A program made the position numbers and the translations under genes. From contig OY986438.1 in NCBI GenBank assembly GCA_963920525.1, positions 49,392,288 to 49,456,287 on the forward strand: a stretch of DNA of 64,000 bases, given 5' to 3'. Source of the stretch: Dichetophora obliterata. Lineage: Eukaryota > Arthropoda > Insecta > Diptera > Sciomyzidae. Position 1 is the first letter of the stretch, and every line of letters begins with the position of its first letter. Under the pieces are notes generated by a model. The model ran no database searches and was not told the DNA's origin. It saw nothing but the letters and a program-made list of their open reading frames with translations. Positions 45,082-57,663 of this stretch are shown piece by piece.

Positions 45082-46125
45082 CACATTGCACATTGGTTCC
45101 AAACATGAAAAAGACGGCCAAAACCTCCTTTTTAAAGATGTTTGAAAAACATTTTTACATCAAATACCTATTTATGATAGATAAATAAGAAAAATGCGTT
45201 GTCAATTTTTTTAATTTTTTTTTTATTGGCTTTAGATGAATTTAAAGTTTAAAAAAATTTTAAAAAAATAGTCGTATTTCAAGTCAAGTTCGAACATTTT
45301 TTGTATTATTTGTATAAGTAATTTAACATGTTTTATATATTTATGTATTTGATCAAAACTTGATTAGTCAGAATAAAAGTAAGACCTTAAAAAAATATTC
45401 ATACCCATTTTTTAAAAAAATACATTGAAAATGTACATTTTTAAAAAAATTTGACTCAGCTTAAATGGAAAAAACGAAAGTGTTTTCCCCTTCCTTTCCC
45501 TTTAGATAGATAGTGGTTCCTTTGTGGGATATCTTATTATACTAATAAAATAAAAATTGGCTGCTCGAATGTGAAATTTTTAAGAAAAACTAAAATGGAA
45601 ACTAAATTTTTCTTCTTCTTAAAACCATTTATTTTTATCTCTATTTATTTGCATTGTTACTAAACAAACTTAATGTGTTTAATATTATAAAATTTTGGTT
45701 TTAACATAAAAATTTAAAAATTAAAAAATTTGCTTTATCGAAGCTATCTGAGTAGGTAATTGTTTTCACTTCTAATGCTTCCATAATTTTTTTTATTGTT
45801 TGGACCTCAGATTCATTATAAAGCTCGTCTAAAGAAGTCATAAAAACTAAGGTTTTAGAAAAGCCGCCATTTTGGATTATGAATTTTTGGCTTCAGATTC
45901 GTGATCAGTGACCCCGAAAACTTTTAGGGCACCAAATTTGAAAAGCATAAAATAGTTATTAGAAAAGTTACCATGTTCATAGCCGCCATTTTGAGTTTCG
46001 AATTTTTGACTTCAGATTTGTGATCAGAGACCCCAAAAACCTATACAGCAGTATTTTTATGCAGATTAGACAACTCCTTGAGGTTTTAGCCGTCTTTTTT
46101 CAATGTGGGACCATTGTGCATTGTG
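45082..46125 (+). mobile_element. Old inverted-repeat element (family D), copy B
   Basis: The ends CACATTGCACATTGGTTCCA and, reversed, CACAATGCACAATGGTCCCA continue through GAAAAA(G)GACGGC.AAAACCTC. Uninterrupted, 1.04 kb. The GCCGCCATTTTG..TTCAGATT.GTGATCAG.GACCCC module appears twice (about 45863 and 45983). No protein. Confidence 0.65.
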
Positions 46126-46269
46126 ATAAGTTCAAGCGAAAAATAGTTGCAAACATCTGAGAACGTACGTTTTGAAAGGTGTCATTAGGATAAGGACAGT
46201 ACTGATTTCTGTGTGATCGCGAAAAGTTGTGCAAAATTTCTCAATGTGATTAATTTCTACTTGCTTAGT

Positions 46270-47170
46270 AAATGCCTAAAATACTCTTTTTTGGAAAAAT
46301 GGCTGAGGGATAGTTTTAAGTTTAGTTAAAAAAGCTAAAATTTAAGCGTTTCATGAAGAAAGCTACAGCACTTGTGTAATTGCTGCTAAAATTAGGAGAA
46401 TTAAGAATGTGATAAATAAATTTCTGAGAAAAAACCAAAAAGGGTGCAGTAATAGAGCCTTTTTACAGTGCGTCGCGTCATTAAGTAATCTCAAAAATCC
46501 ATCACTCAATCAAAAACGTAAGCATTTTCGTCTAGTATTTGCTAAACGTTCAATGTCCTGGAATAAGCGATGAAGAAAAGTTGTTTTCTCCTATAAAAAA
46601 AAATTAAGTTTAGAAGGCCCTGATGGCTACAATTATTGTTTTCGTTATTTCAGAAAAGAATAACTGTTTTTAGCTAGACACTATAGCAGAGTGGGTGATA
46701 TAATGGCATAGGGCGCCATTTCCTAGTATTGACCTGGTTTTATAAAATGCAAAAATGACTGCACAAACAACAAAAGCATACTGAAAGTAGGTTTCCCACA
46801 ATTTCATAATTTATTTGGAACTCTTGATTGGACATACCAATATGGCAATGCGCCAATTCACGCGGCAAAACTCGTTAAAACCTGGTTTTAAGAACGAAAT
46901 GTTAAGGTCTTGGAATGGCCTTCATATTCACCTGACCTTAATGTTGTGGAGAATGTGTGGGATTAGCTTTCGAGCAAATTATATGAAAATGGAAGACAGT
47001 TCAATAGGAAAAAATCTTTAATTGACGCCATCAAAATTGCATCGGATGAAGTTGACCTTAACTACTTGAAATCACTTTACGATGCAAGGCCTAGTCGTAT
47101 CGTTTAGATGATTTCAAGAATGGTGGTAGAACATACTACTAAAAATGGTATGCATTATGATAATAATCAT
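46270..47170 (+). pseudogene. Tc1/Tc3-like transposase relic
   Basis: Fragments in changing frames follow the Tc3-like order: HTH remnant (SVIAAKLRRIKNVINKFLRK), then VVFSYKKKLSLEGPDGYNYC, where D-E of the usual FSDEKK is lost, GDIMAWGAIS, then DWTYQYGNAPIHAAKLVKTW (position of the second Asp is Tyr/Gly) and VLEWPSYSPDLNVVENVWD with the final Glu intact. KSLIDAIKIASDEVDLNYLK and ARPSRIV complete the C-terminus. Terminal repeats were not securely found. Confidence 0.75.
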
Positions 47171-47179
47171 TTAGGAAAA

Positions 47180-47642
47180 CAAAATGCAAATCCTTCCAAT
47201 ATTCAAATGACGAACAAAAAAGTGTAAAACTCAGCAAGTCGTATCAATAAAATAATACAAAGTGTCCAATACTGCTTGAAGCGGTTTTTTATTTTATTTC
47301 TTTTTTGTTTTTTATGCTCATTAATTCAAAAACAAAAACTAAAAAATGAATCCATGTATATATTTTTACTACAATAAATTCAGAGATTTTTTGTATTTGT
47401 TTTTAATAACGGATGATATTAATCATATAAAATTCTTTCGCAATCCACCTTGCAGCCGAACTAGCATTGAAGTTGATTTTTTGGCCAAATGCAAAAAAAA
47501 AATTAAAAAATGCACAAAGCAACGTAGAAATCTAAAGATGTTGTACTTGTTGCCATCTAGTGCGAGAGTGACACAACTCAAAGTAATAACAATATATATT
47601 TATACTCAAAGTTTTAAAAGCTTACCTTAAAATATACACTAC
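47180..47642. other. AT-rich stretch, nothing recognised
   Basis: A 94-codon ORF (47346-47630) begins MNPCIYFYYNKFRDFLYLFL but has no recognisable content and partly overlaps a repeat; not called as a gene. Confidence 0.3.
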
Positions 47643-47830
47643 ATCCGAGTTCTACTCATTTTAATCTGACAGTTCAACAGCTACTGCAACGTTTAAAAAT
47701 GTATTTGAAATTGGTTTGTGTACATGCTAAAATCTAAAGATGTATATGTTTGTCTATTTTTGATGTCGGTTTTCGTTTCATCTAGTTTTGAATCACAACG
47801 GTGCTAAATAAGTTTCACTTTAAAAAAACT
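47643..47830 (-). repeat. Dispersed repeat, inverted partner of 5263-5500
   Basis: Contains AGTTCAACAGCTACTGCAAC and TTTGAAATTGGTTTGTGTAC, the reverse complement of blocks at 5410-5465. Confidence 0.5.
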
Positions 47831-50633
47831 ATTTAATATATGCCTTTGACACAGTTGTTGTGTTAACAAACCAATAGCGAAATTTTATGAGAAATATTTT
47901 CATCGATTATATTATCCCTCTACGACTTCGTTTAAGGATACTTTTCAAACTTTTTCTCAAAAAGGGTCAAAAAAGACCCATAAAAAAGGCGCAAGTCGGT
48001 TAGATATTAAAAAAAATTCTAATAACATTTTGCTATAGGTTTTAGAACATAACAATAATATCGAAGGTACTATTCAGTAGTTGTCTTACTTTTTGCTTTA
48101 GTGAAAAGCTAAGTTTTTAATCAAAAATGCCATTTTTGTACTTTTGCAATGCTATTATTTAATTTTTAACCGATTGAATTCGTTCAAAGTATTTGCATAG
48201 TAAATTTGTGAAAACCGAGGAAATTAATTTTGATGTCATGAAATGAAGGACCCCAGTGCAAAATGTTGCAAGATTTACAAAAATGTCAAAATTGGGGGTT
48301 GGTATGTTTATTTCGTACAGAAAAACGTACTTTTAGAATGTTTTTTATCACATTACTTAAAAGTTTAAAAACTTAATTTCATAAAATCGGCTCACTTTTA
48401 TGGACATACATACATACATAAATAACCATCATTACGCAAAAAATTAAAAAAAAATATCTCTAAAGTGCCCAGTACACTGCTTCATTCGCCCCAAAAATTT
48501 TAGCATGTTGCTCTATATAGTAAATGATTAAATTATTAGTAAATTTTACTTACGGAACACTAAAAAAAAACATATTTTTTGACAAACTTATCTTAGTAAA
48601 TGGGAACAAAATTTAATTTAAATGCCTTTTAGTCAAATTTTGCCGGCTTCTTTTTGCTAAGCACTTCATTAAAAAGAAACCACCCTGGTAAAAAAACCCA
48701 AATATTACAAGAACGTTCAAAGCCAATGTAAATTATGGAATCTTTAAAATCATGAAAAATTAAAACTTTAATTAAAAAAAGTACGGATAATATTCCAAAC
48801 AAAAAAAAATCAACTGAAAAAATTAAGAAGTTAAAATCTTCACTTAATCTTCATCGTAAATCTTCATACTCAATTTGTATTGGTGCTTAATTTTCATAAA
48901 AGTGTTTTGACATGAAATTTGTTAAAGCATACTTACATTGTTTATTAGGAAATTAATATTTGTTTTGAAGTGAAACAATCAACGGTTTTGTGATTTATGA
49001 TTTTTAAAAATAAGATTTTTGATGGTTTTTTAAAATAACTCATATTCTCGATAGAGAAAAATTTCTATGTCAATTTTAATTAAACAGGCAATAATTTTAT
49101 ATTTTTTTAACAATTATATTTTTTCCTGTGAATATACATAGCTATTTTTTAGCCTACAATATTGCAAACATAAATCTTTTCATTTTATTCGTATTCCAAC
49201 ACATTTTATAATAGTTATCGCAAAAGCATTAGTCATAAGAAGAGGAACAACAGCTAAAATTTCAATCTGATATAAACCAAGTTTAACTTAAAAGAACAAG
49301 AAAAAAATACAATTATAAAAACAAACAAAAAATTGACGCTTTTTATCAATTAAATGTTTATTAGTGTAAGAAGCGAATTTATAAGCATAGCTATAAAAAT
49401 CTTATGAAATATTTTTATTGCTATGCTTTCCGAAATAAAGGTAAAAGATTTTGTAAATATTGAAATCACTACAATAGTTAAATTTTCCAATATAATGCAT
49501 TAAAAGAAACCTTGTGAAATAGAAAACATATTTTAGTTAATTTTATACAAAAAATAGAAACCAAGTTAAAAGTTATTTATTGTAATATTTTATGTACTCA
49601 TTTTTTATACACTCAAATTGTTAAATTGTAATTTTTATTTTTATCCAAATGTTATCATATCTTTAAAATAAAATTTTATTTATGAAATGTTTGAAAAGTT
49701 TAACAAAATAAATTTATTTATGTTGTACATTATGGAACTTTGTATTCCAACACTGTTGCCTAGATAATACAAAAACTTAGGTTTAAAAAAAAACACAAAA
49801 TTTGTCAATATGTTTTAAACAAAATAGCTAAAAGTTATTCTCATATTATTAAATGGTAGTGAAATATAACAGAAACCAAATAAGAAGAGCAAAAGAAAAT
49901 ACTTTTTTTTATGTTCATAGTTAATTTCAAGGTTTTCAAATTTCATCTTAAAATATGTTAGAACATTAAGAAAATCGCGAAATTTTTACGAAAATTACTT
50001 ATTTATTCAAATATATGTAAGCTTAAGTTTTTCGAATCAAATTTTGCATTAAATTAAAAGAAAAAGAAAACAAAAACACAAACTATTTTTAAGAAACCGT
50101 TTTATTACATAATTATTACTCTAAGTTAAATAGAAGCATAGAAGACAAGCAGATTATATAATGTAATTATTGTAAATACACGAACCCACGAAAATGCTTT
50201 GCAAAATACAAATAAAATAAAAACATTTCAAATTAAAAAAACCGGTTTTAATTTTGGTTTTTTATGGTTTCTAAAAAGATTCTTTCCGTCTCATTTAGCC
50301 GAAGAAGATTATATGAGTAGATTACAAAAATAAACTAAGTACTTAAAATTCTGAAAACTACTACATTTGAATAGTCAAGGAATCCAAGGTTTTTCATTGC
50401 AATAGAGAAACTGTGAATAATTCGGAGAGACAATCAAGATTTTTTTCTGAGCAAAGTTATAGTAGGTCTAGACTCTAGAACGTCTGAGTTTTTCATTATT
50501 TGCACTGAAAGTTCATAGCTACACGGTTACAAATCTTGAACTAAATTTTATTCCAGCTAAAATATTACTACGTTTTATAAACCTTGTAGTTTAAAATTTA
50601 AACTTTGCCAATAATAACTCATAATTAAAACTC
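47831..50633. other. Very AT-rich stretch, nothing recognised
   Basis: No ORF, element end or RNA-like fold could be supported over 2.8 kb. Long A and T runs dominate. Confidence 0.4.
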
Positions 50634-50737
50634 AAGGTTAGGTTAGGCTCGTGTGGCTGCCTCAAACGAGACACACTTAGGCCAATGAGGACCATTGTGG
50701 TACCAAGGGTTAATTTTTTCTGTCTCTATTTAAACCA

Positions 50738-51442
50738 GGACTGGGCATTCTAACACAGTCACATTTTATTTTGTCTTGTTAGTATTGGTGCCTCTCGAAT
50801 AGCGCACACTGAGCGAAATAGTTGTCAAAATAATCTAAATTTGCAAGTTTGTATGTTTATACCCTTGTATACTCTTTATACTCTTGTATGTGCTTATTTT
50901 TTATTTTATGTTTATATTTTTAGTCATCGGTAGTGTTCAATATTTCTTCTATGGTAACATCAAAGCTCCAGCATTTTATTCTAAGTAAATAAATTATATT
51001 AGTTTGCTTGCAGTGGAAAATTAATTACATTCTGCTTCGCCGGACAAATTATCTGCGGAAAAGAAATCACTTTCCAATACAGAGTTAAACATTTTGTATG
51101 TTTTTATGTTGTTGTTTTGTTTTTATTTTAACATTATAAAATCTTAATATATACGAATAATCAAAAACTCATAAAATTAACCATCAGAAAATTAATATAA
51201 ATTATATAAATTAATAATTTAAATAACTTTATACGGATAATATTAAATTCTACGAAATACAAAATATATGCACATATTATGAATGTTCAAATCAAAAAGT
51301 TAGTTTTTTAAGAGTGTACATAAAATTTGCGACATAGGTTCTCACAGCATCACCGTCAGCAAACAACTGAATTATATTCTCTTCTGTTGTGAGCTGTGTG
51401 TTCATGTGTAAAGTTACGCTCAGAGAGCGCTCAGTGAGCGCT
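50738..51442. mobile_element. 705-bp insertion in the LINE 3' end, 10-bp duplication
   Basis: ATTTAAACCA occurs at 50728-50737 and 51443-51452. Removing the segment joins AATTGGTTTAAAT to AGAGACAG, so the LINE protein would end SNWFK and a stop, a plausible LINE C-terminus. Within the insert AGCGCACACTGAGCG (50801) is mirrored by CGCTCAGTGAGCGCT at its right edge, and GAGCGCTC words cluster there. The left 60 bp lie outside this inverted repeat, so the structure is not fully explained. Confidence 0.65.
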
Positions 51443-51452
51443 GATTTAAACC

Positions 51453-54345
51453 AATTTGAGCTGTTTACTAAGCCCAGGATTCGGTAATCCGAAGATTTCA
51501 AGGTCATTAAAAAACCAGTAGCCTAAGTGGAGGACGCGTTTTTGAGCCAGCGCTGGGCAAGTGCAGAGAAAATTTAGTGCAGATTCTTTCTCCTCCTCAT
51601 CTCTACAGCTTCTGCAAAAGTCTTTGTGGGGTATGTTTAATCTTTGAGCGTGTCTGCCAATAAGGCAGTGCCCTGTCAGGATCCCTACCATAGTGTTTAT
51701 GTGGTCTCTACTGAAAGAAATTAGTTCTTTTGAACGCTTAAGGGTGAGTTTGGTCCAGATTTGCCGCGTTATATTACACGTGCTACCTGCTGACCATCTG
51801 CTGACTGTTTTGACGCTGGAAAACTCATGTGTAAGGAGTTTACGAGTGGTGAGAGGATTACCAAGGTTTGCCTTATCTATAGATACGAGCGTGTTCATCT
51901 GCTTTGCAATTACCTAGAAATTTCTTATGTCCAGGAATCCAGCATAGAAGGATTCCGAGCTGCTTTGCCAAGTTAACGCTTCATGTATAGCAGCGATTTC
52001 AGCTTGAAATACACTGCAATGATCAGGAAGCCTGAAGGCTAAATTATGCAAAAATGCTTCAGAGTAGATTCCTCCACTTACTTTGCCATCTAGTTTTTAT
52101 CCATCAGTAAAGAGCTCAATGACATTGGCCGCATTCTAGCCGAAAAAGTGCTCAAGTAGCGAAGTAGCATAAAATATTTTCGCTATATAAATTGTGACAT
52201 CTCAAGGAACATGTTCTGTGAGAGCATACCATTCAGCCCGAAAGTTGTGGAACAGTTCTTGAGCACTTTTTCGGCTAGAATGCGGCCATTGTGAGGTGAA
52301 CGGTTTCCTAAATCCCACTCTTCTCGAGAGGGAATAGATACATCGAACTTCATTTCAAGGGATAGTTTTTGTGTGATGTAGTCGATGGAGCTAGGTATGG
52401 GAGGGAGAAATTTTCTAATGCAAGAATGTCCTGGTGTACCTTCTTTCCGCAGGGAGGTGGCTTCTAGGCGGATGGCTGTATTAGCGGCCATCTGTTTAGC
52501 TTGGATGTCAAGTGGTATAAGATGGAGCATTATGTCAAATGCGTCTGTCGGAGTTTTTTTCCACTGATTCTCAGTTCCGCTGATCTTTGAACTTGACTGA
52601 GATGATTTAGGTGAGTCTGTTTTTCGAGTGCATGCCACCAGACAATAACACCATATAGCAAGATTGGCCTTACAACTGCTGTATAACGCCAGTGAGTAAC
52701 ACTTGGTTGTAAGCCCCATTTGCTACGTACCACCTTTTCACATGAGTACAGGGCAATATTCGCTCTCTCGAGCAAATTGGGCTTCCAGTTTAGTTTCCTA
52801 TCCAGTATAAGGCCCAGATATTTTGCTTGGTCTGAGAAGCTAAATCTTGTGTTTCCCAGTTTAGGAGGACTAATAAGAGGTACATGCTGTTTTCTGGTGA
52901 AAACCACTAATTCAGTTTGGTTTGGATTGACGCTGAGCCCACAGCTGATAGCCCAGTTGACTAGAGTATTTAGGCAATTTTGCATAATGTCTCGAGGAGT
53001 AGATATGTATTTTCCAGAGGTAGCAATAGCAACGTCATCGGCATAAGCTTTCATCCTGCACCCCTCTAGCTCCAGTTTGACTTGCAGTGCATTTACTGCT
53101 AAATTCCAGAGTAGCGGCGAAAGAACCCCTCCCTGAGGTTAGTGAGAGCTCTTGCTTTAACGTTATTAAAGGCCCCTTCTATATCAATAAAAGCTATCAT
53201 TTATTGCTTTTTCAATGATAGAGACCATGGAGTGAAGAGCTGTTTCCACGGATTTGCCTTTGGAGTAGACATGTTGTGCTATTGACATTGACTTTTTTCT
53301 ATTTTAAGTGAATTTCGATTAATCTCTCGAAGATTCTTAGAAGAAAAGATTATAGACTAAATGTTCGAATGCCTGCCTTAGGTATAAAGATAACCTTCAC
53401 ATTACGACAGCGTTGGGGAATGTGATTTAGGTCAAGGCAGCTTTGGTAGATCAACAAAAGCCGCTCCTTAATGATGCCGTACGACTTCTGAATTTCAATA
53501 AGAGCTACACCTTCAGGTCCTGCTGATTTAGGTATGACCTGCGGTTCAAGCCCACAAAAATTACGTTTTTTTCAAAATTGCTGTAGCTCAGTCGTTTTTC
53601 AATGTATCAACTTTGGTTTTTTTACGTGAAATAAGACGTAGGTTTCTAACTTTTGCCATACTTTTTTATGTTTCGATGTTTTTTATCCCCCCTCCCAGGG
53701 CGATGTCGGAGGGGTCGTAAAACCCAAACGGGTTTCGTTTTTTTTGATAACCAGATGTTGTATCGAAGCTCTGCGGGCGACATTTTGTTGGTAATCACGT
53801 AAGGCAGGTCCTGAACTAGGATATTTTCAATATATAAAAAATTGACACTGAGGCGCAATTTTTAAAAAAAGTTCAAAAATTAGCTGTTTTTTTTGGGTTT
53901 CTGCTCCACTCCTCCCCCGGTAGTAGAGTTTGTCCAATGATCCTAGTTCAGGACCTGCCTAACGTGATTGCCTATAAAACGCCACCCACTGCACCTTCAT
54001 CCGACTTCTGGTTCTCGAGAAAAACGACACACCAGTTGGAAAAAAAGTGATTTGGAGAAAAACGCATTTAAAGTTTTATTACTGCACTTCGGCGCGAGTG
54101 TGTATATACATATATAGCTTTGTTACTCCAAAAATAATTCGAATTTTAAAAAATCCTTATAAGGTATTATTTTTGAAGGATTGTAAGAGACATTTATGGA
54201 AAAAAAATCATTTATGGAAAAAAAATCAAAAAAAAATTTTTAACCGCAGGTCATACCTTAAATGGTTTGAAGCTACTGATTGCCAATTCCAGCTTTGTTT
54301 GAGTGAGAATTTTTAGGGATCTGATCACAGATGGTAACTGATCTT
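51453..54345 (-). pseudogene. LINE ORF2 relic: RT, RNase H, Cys-rich end
   Basis: On the minus strand: TKLELAISSFKPF, split by the Harbinger-like insertion, then KSAGPEGVALIEIQ; degraded palm; GGVLSPLLWNLAVNALQ and MKAYADDVAIATSGKYIS (YADD catalytic pair) near 53050; GLSVNPNQTELVVFTRKQ; YLGLILDRKLNWKPN; HLIPLDIQAKQMAANTAIRL; RNase H traces ELFTDG near 52110 and SVFQAEIAAIHEAL near 52000; and IGRHAQRLNIPHKDFCRSCR with CPALAQKRVLHLG at 51650-51530. Stops and frameshifts break it repeatedly. The 178-codon frame 52719-52183 covers the segment between RT and RNase H. Confidence 0.8.
53531..54257. mobile_element. 727-bp PIF/Harbinger-like MITE with TTA duplication and internal palindrome
   Basis: GGTATGACCTGCGGTT at the left is exactly reversed at the right, with TTA outside each end (53528-53530, 54258-54260). 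It splits the LINE RT between Phe and Lys codons of FKPFKSAGPEG, so the empty site can be reconstructed. Inside, TCACGT(A)AGGCAGGTCCTGAA at about 53802 is mirrored at 53941-53970. A TTA duplication is the Harbinger preference. No transposase was seen. Confidence 0.82.
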
Positions 54346-54970
54346 CCATTAAAACTCTAGGTGCTGTAATAAAATTTAAACCAAAATAAATATAACAGCT
54401 AATCTTTTAGCTTTTTGGCTTAAATTTAGGTAGAAAAGAAATATTACTGCACTCTTTTCAGTTTTTTTGTTTATATTTGAGAACAGTTCTGTATTATTTC
54501 GTGTTCTTAACACAATTTAGACTAAATTCTAGTAAGAGAGCTAGGGGCTAGTTGTAACAAAGTTTGTAAAAATGGATAAACTTTGAAATATTTTTAACTT
54601 TTTCAGATAACAACTGAAATTTATTATAGCCCCACTATATATTCACGATATTAAAGAAATAAGTTAGGAAAAAGATTGTTAATTTTTGAAAACAAAAATT
54701 GTTTTGGTGTTAACAACTTGCTCCTTTTTTTGGTGGATATAAATATTTGGTTTTTCAGGATATTTTAATCCAGTTGTAGATAGATAGTTTAATTTGCTGA
54801 ACAAACACTGTAAATTTAAATTATCACAAACATTTCAAAAAGTCGTATCTACAGCAACTATGCGTTTTATATAGTTAAAAGCTTTTCTGTTTACATATTT
54901 ATGATATTTAAATGATATATTTTAGAACCTTCATATCTTGCACAAGGATATTTAAAAAAAAATCAACATG

Positions 54971-55771
54971 TTATCTACCTACGAAAAAAAGGTAAAGCAG
55001 AACTCCACCCTTTATAACGATTTGAATTGATATCTTGATATTTTCAATAACGCTTTCGTTGGTTGTGGTTCCGCGGTTGGCAACAGAATTGAATACATGT
55101 TGCATTGTTTCGGACTGCAGAACTTCTTCTGAAATTGAATTGTGAAGGTCTTTAAAAGTTTCATATGTTATTGCTACTGACACAACTCCAATCCAATGCT
55201 TCTTTCTACTTGACTTCATTAATTTTTAAAAATATTTTTATACACACTCATGTATATAAAACTCTAGACTGTTAATTTGATAAAACTCATCTGTTGGATG
55301 GAATTTAACAGATTTGACTGTTTTCTCTGAGTGTACTTTTTTAAAGAAGTAAACAAAGGGCACAACAACAAATTTTTGCAGAATCAATGCTGTCACTTTT
55401 TCGAACTTTTGCTTTTTGCAAAAAAAAAAAAGAAACAAACATTGCTGTAAAAAAGCGAAAATAATTCTGTTTTGATTAAACAGAAATTGTGCCTATAAGC
55501 TTGTGAAAGTTGATGGACTGAAGAAACCACAAAAAACTACTGAAGAGTTGATGTAGCCATTAACGGAAAAGCTGTCTAGTCTGCTTGGTGGTTTGTTCTG
55601 TAAAGAACTTGTTGTTGTTGCAGCCTGTTGCTTCATGAACTTATTTGGCATACATCTTAAATAGAATATTAAAAATCCAATTTTTAAGAATAATGATATA
55701 CAAAATTTGTTTTCCATTTTCACTTTTTTAAGAATTAACCTTAAAATAATTTTTGCAATTATATTTTTCAA
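54971..55771 (-). other. Two short minus-strand ORFs of unknown status
   Basis: At 55708-55493 an ORF begins MENKFCISLFLKIGFLIFYL, which looks like a signal peptide or membrane segment, and continues to a Ser/Thr-rich end. At 55219-54971 an ORF reads MKSSRKKHWIGVVSVAITYE and ends in a hydrophobic KGGVLLYLFFVGR. They could be remnants of one small gene, but no splice sites, homology or conservation can be shown. Everything around them (54348-56165) is otherwise unrecognised AT-rich DNA. Confidence 0.2.
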
Positions 55772-56165
55772 AAGACTCTCAAAGAAGGTTTAAGGTGCTG
55801 TTATAACTTTGAAATTACCTATATCCAGGTCCCAGATTTTGTAGCACTAAACATTTTTTTTTTTGCTATTTCTTAAAATATGTTTATGAGTTTGATGTAA
55901 TTAAAAAGAACATTAAATAAGTCACAAATTTGATGCTAAAAAAGATTTTATTTATTAAAAAAAAATCAGAGAAAATTGCGCTCAAACTTAAAATTTAGTA
56001 GTTTCAACGGATTGATTTCATCTTCACACGAGCACAGCTCAGAAATGGACAAGTCGGGTGAGTTTGTTGATACATCGTTAAAAAAATCAATGTATTGCCT
56101 TTTAAATGACTTCTTAAAATAAGTTTTCCGTGATTTAGTTTTTCTTCTAAAAACAATAGTATGCA

Positions 56166-56549
56166 TTAGAGCGGGTCGATTTAAAAATCGCACCTTGCTC
56201 AGTGAAAATCGTATTCTAGGGATCAAAATAAGAAACTTTGCCCGAGGAACTATACCTCTAAAACGAATTCTAATGCCCCAACTTTTCCGTAGGGTTAAAT
56301 TTTGAAAAAGCCCTCTTTGACCCATTTAGAGTACCCCAATCGAGTACAAATGTATGACCGACCCCCACTAACTCTAAATAGGTCAAAGAGGAATTTTTCA
56401 AAATTTGACCCTACGGAAAAGTTGGGGCATTAGATTTTGTTTTAGAGGTATAGTTCCTTGGGCAAGGTTTCTTGTTTTGATCCCTAGAATACGATTTTCA
56501 CTGAGCAATGGGCGATTTTTTTGCCTCCCCACAAATCGACCCGGTCTAA
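56166..56549. mobile_element. 384-bp foldback MITE, 6-bp target duplication
   Basis: TATGCA lies at 56160-56165 and 56550-56555. The arms of about 165 bp are nearly perfect mirror images: TTAGAGCGGGTCGATTT.., TCAGTGAAAATCGTATTCTA, GGTATAGTTCC.., ATGCCCCAACTTTTCCGTAG and TTTGACC. Only about 40 bp form the loop. The ORFs of 119 and 106 codons on the minus strand are products of the palindrome. Confidence 0.88.
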
Positions 56550-56555
56550 TATGCA

Positions 56556-57663
56556 TCAAACTCATGAAATAATAATTAACCCTGTAAATCCTAAGGGTGT
56601 GAAAATAAACCCATTTCCTAAAGGATTTTTTACTCAACTCGTCATCAGCTTTCACATATTTAAATAGTTGCACTCTATAGCAGGACCCCCTATATATTAC
56701 GTGAGTAAACATATACAAGCCGTGAGTAAATTAAGTATTAAATATTTTTTTAATTTATTAAAATAATTACATTATTTTTCAGAAAATACGTATTTTATAT
56801 TTTTTCATAAAAAGGTAAGGATATTTGCAGACAAGGATAAGCAAAATAATTATTTTATCGTTTCCCGAAAAATTGCAACTTTAAATTTTGCTATAATACA
56901 TACCTTATGTTTTTCTAATCTTTTGTATCAGCATACCTTAAGATGATAATGTGGCCGAAATATTTTTCCACTCATGCAATTTTTCTTCATGGGTAATTCG
57001 GTCGGAGAATTTTCCAAAAAATTATTTCCTACTGTCGTCTTTGATTAAGAACGCCGCAAAAATTGTATTTTGTTTGCTCTTCGTACTCTGATAGCCGTTA
57101 TCATATTATTCAATGCCACAAATTTGTAAAAAAAAACTTGTTATTTACAAGTCATCCAAAAATTTCGTGAAACAGCATTTTTTTAATACTTGTAATCTAC
57201 AACTTCTCTTTTACAATTTGTGTTGCTTCTAATTACAAATTTGCAAATTTATTTTTTACAAATTTGTGTTTGTAATTTACAAGTATAAATTTGGGATTGT
57301 GCTCAAATATCCTATTTCCAAGATTTTATAAGAAAATGAGGAGATTTTTAAATCTAATACCCCTATAAAAAATTTTTTACTACGTTTTTTCAGTCATTTT
57401 GACACTCTTTTCTCTTTCACTTCTGACGTCACATGCACGTGCTCACAAAGAGAGCAACCATGCGCATGGCAGAATCTTGAATATATAATTCTTGGAAAAT
57501 AGACCCTTTTCAAATATTTTTAAAGTGTTGCCACCAGAAAAAATAATGCAATTTTAAAAAAATCTAATATTATAAATTAATTAATTCTGTTAAAATAATT
57601 CCTTACCTTTGGTAAGATATAAACGAAATTTGATAAGTGCAAAAAAGAATAAAGGCAACATCT
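56556..57663. other. AT-rich stretch, nothing recognised
   Basis: Near 57110-57300 TTTGTAATTTACAAG and its reverse recur several times as a degenerate palindromic patch. No gene seen. Confidence 0.35.

Larger units (their letters stand above)
50634..54347 (-). mobile_element. 5'-truncated RNase H-bearing LINE with two nested insertions
   Basis: ATTAAAACTC at 50624-50633 and 54348-54357 is the target duplication. The 3' end is at the left: GGCAGCCACACGAGCCTAAC ending CTAACCT, without poly(A). Insertions at 50738-51442 and 53531-54257 each have their own duplications, leaving about 2.27 kb, nearly the same length as the LINE at 36904-39184, to which it is related. Coding fragments run RT, RNase H, Cys motif, on the minus strand. 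Confidence 0.85.

Noticed and set aside
50634..50660. Telomere-like CCTAACCT repeat
   Set aside because: Only two or three units, at the 3' end of a LINE with the same ending in another copy (44856). Higher flies generally lack TTAGG telomeres.
55966..56718. Two minus-strand ORFs of 119 and 106 codons
   Set aside because: They largely mirror each other because they lie in the arms of a foldback MITE.
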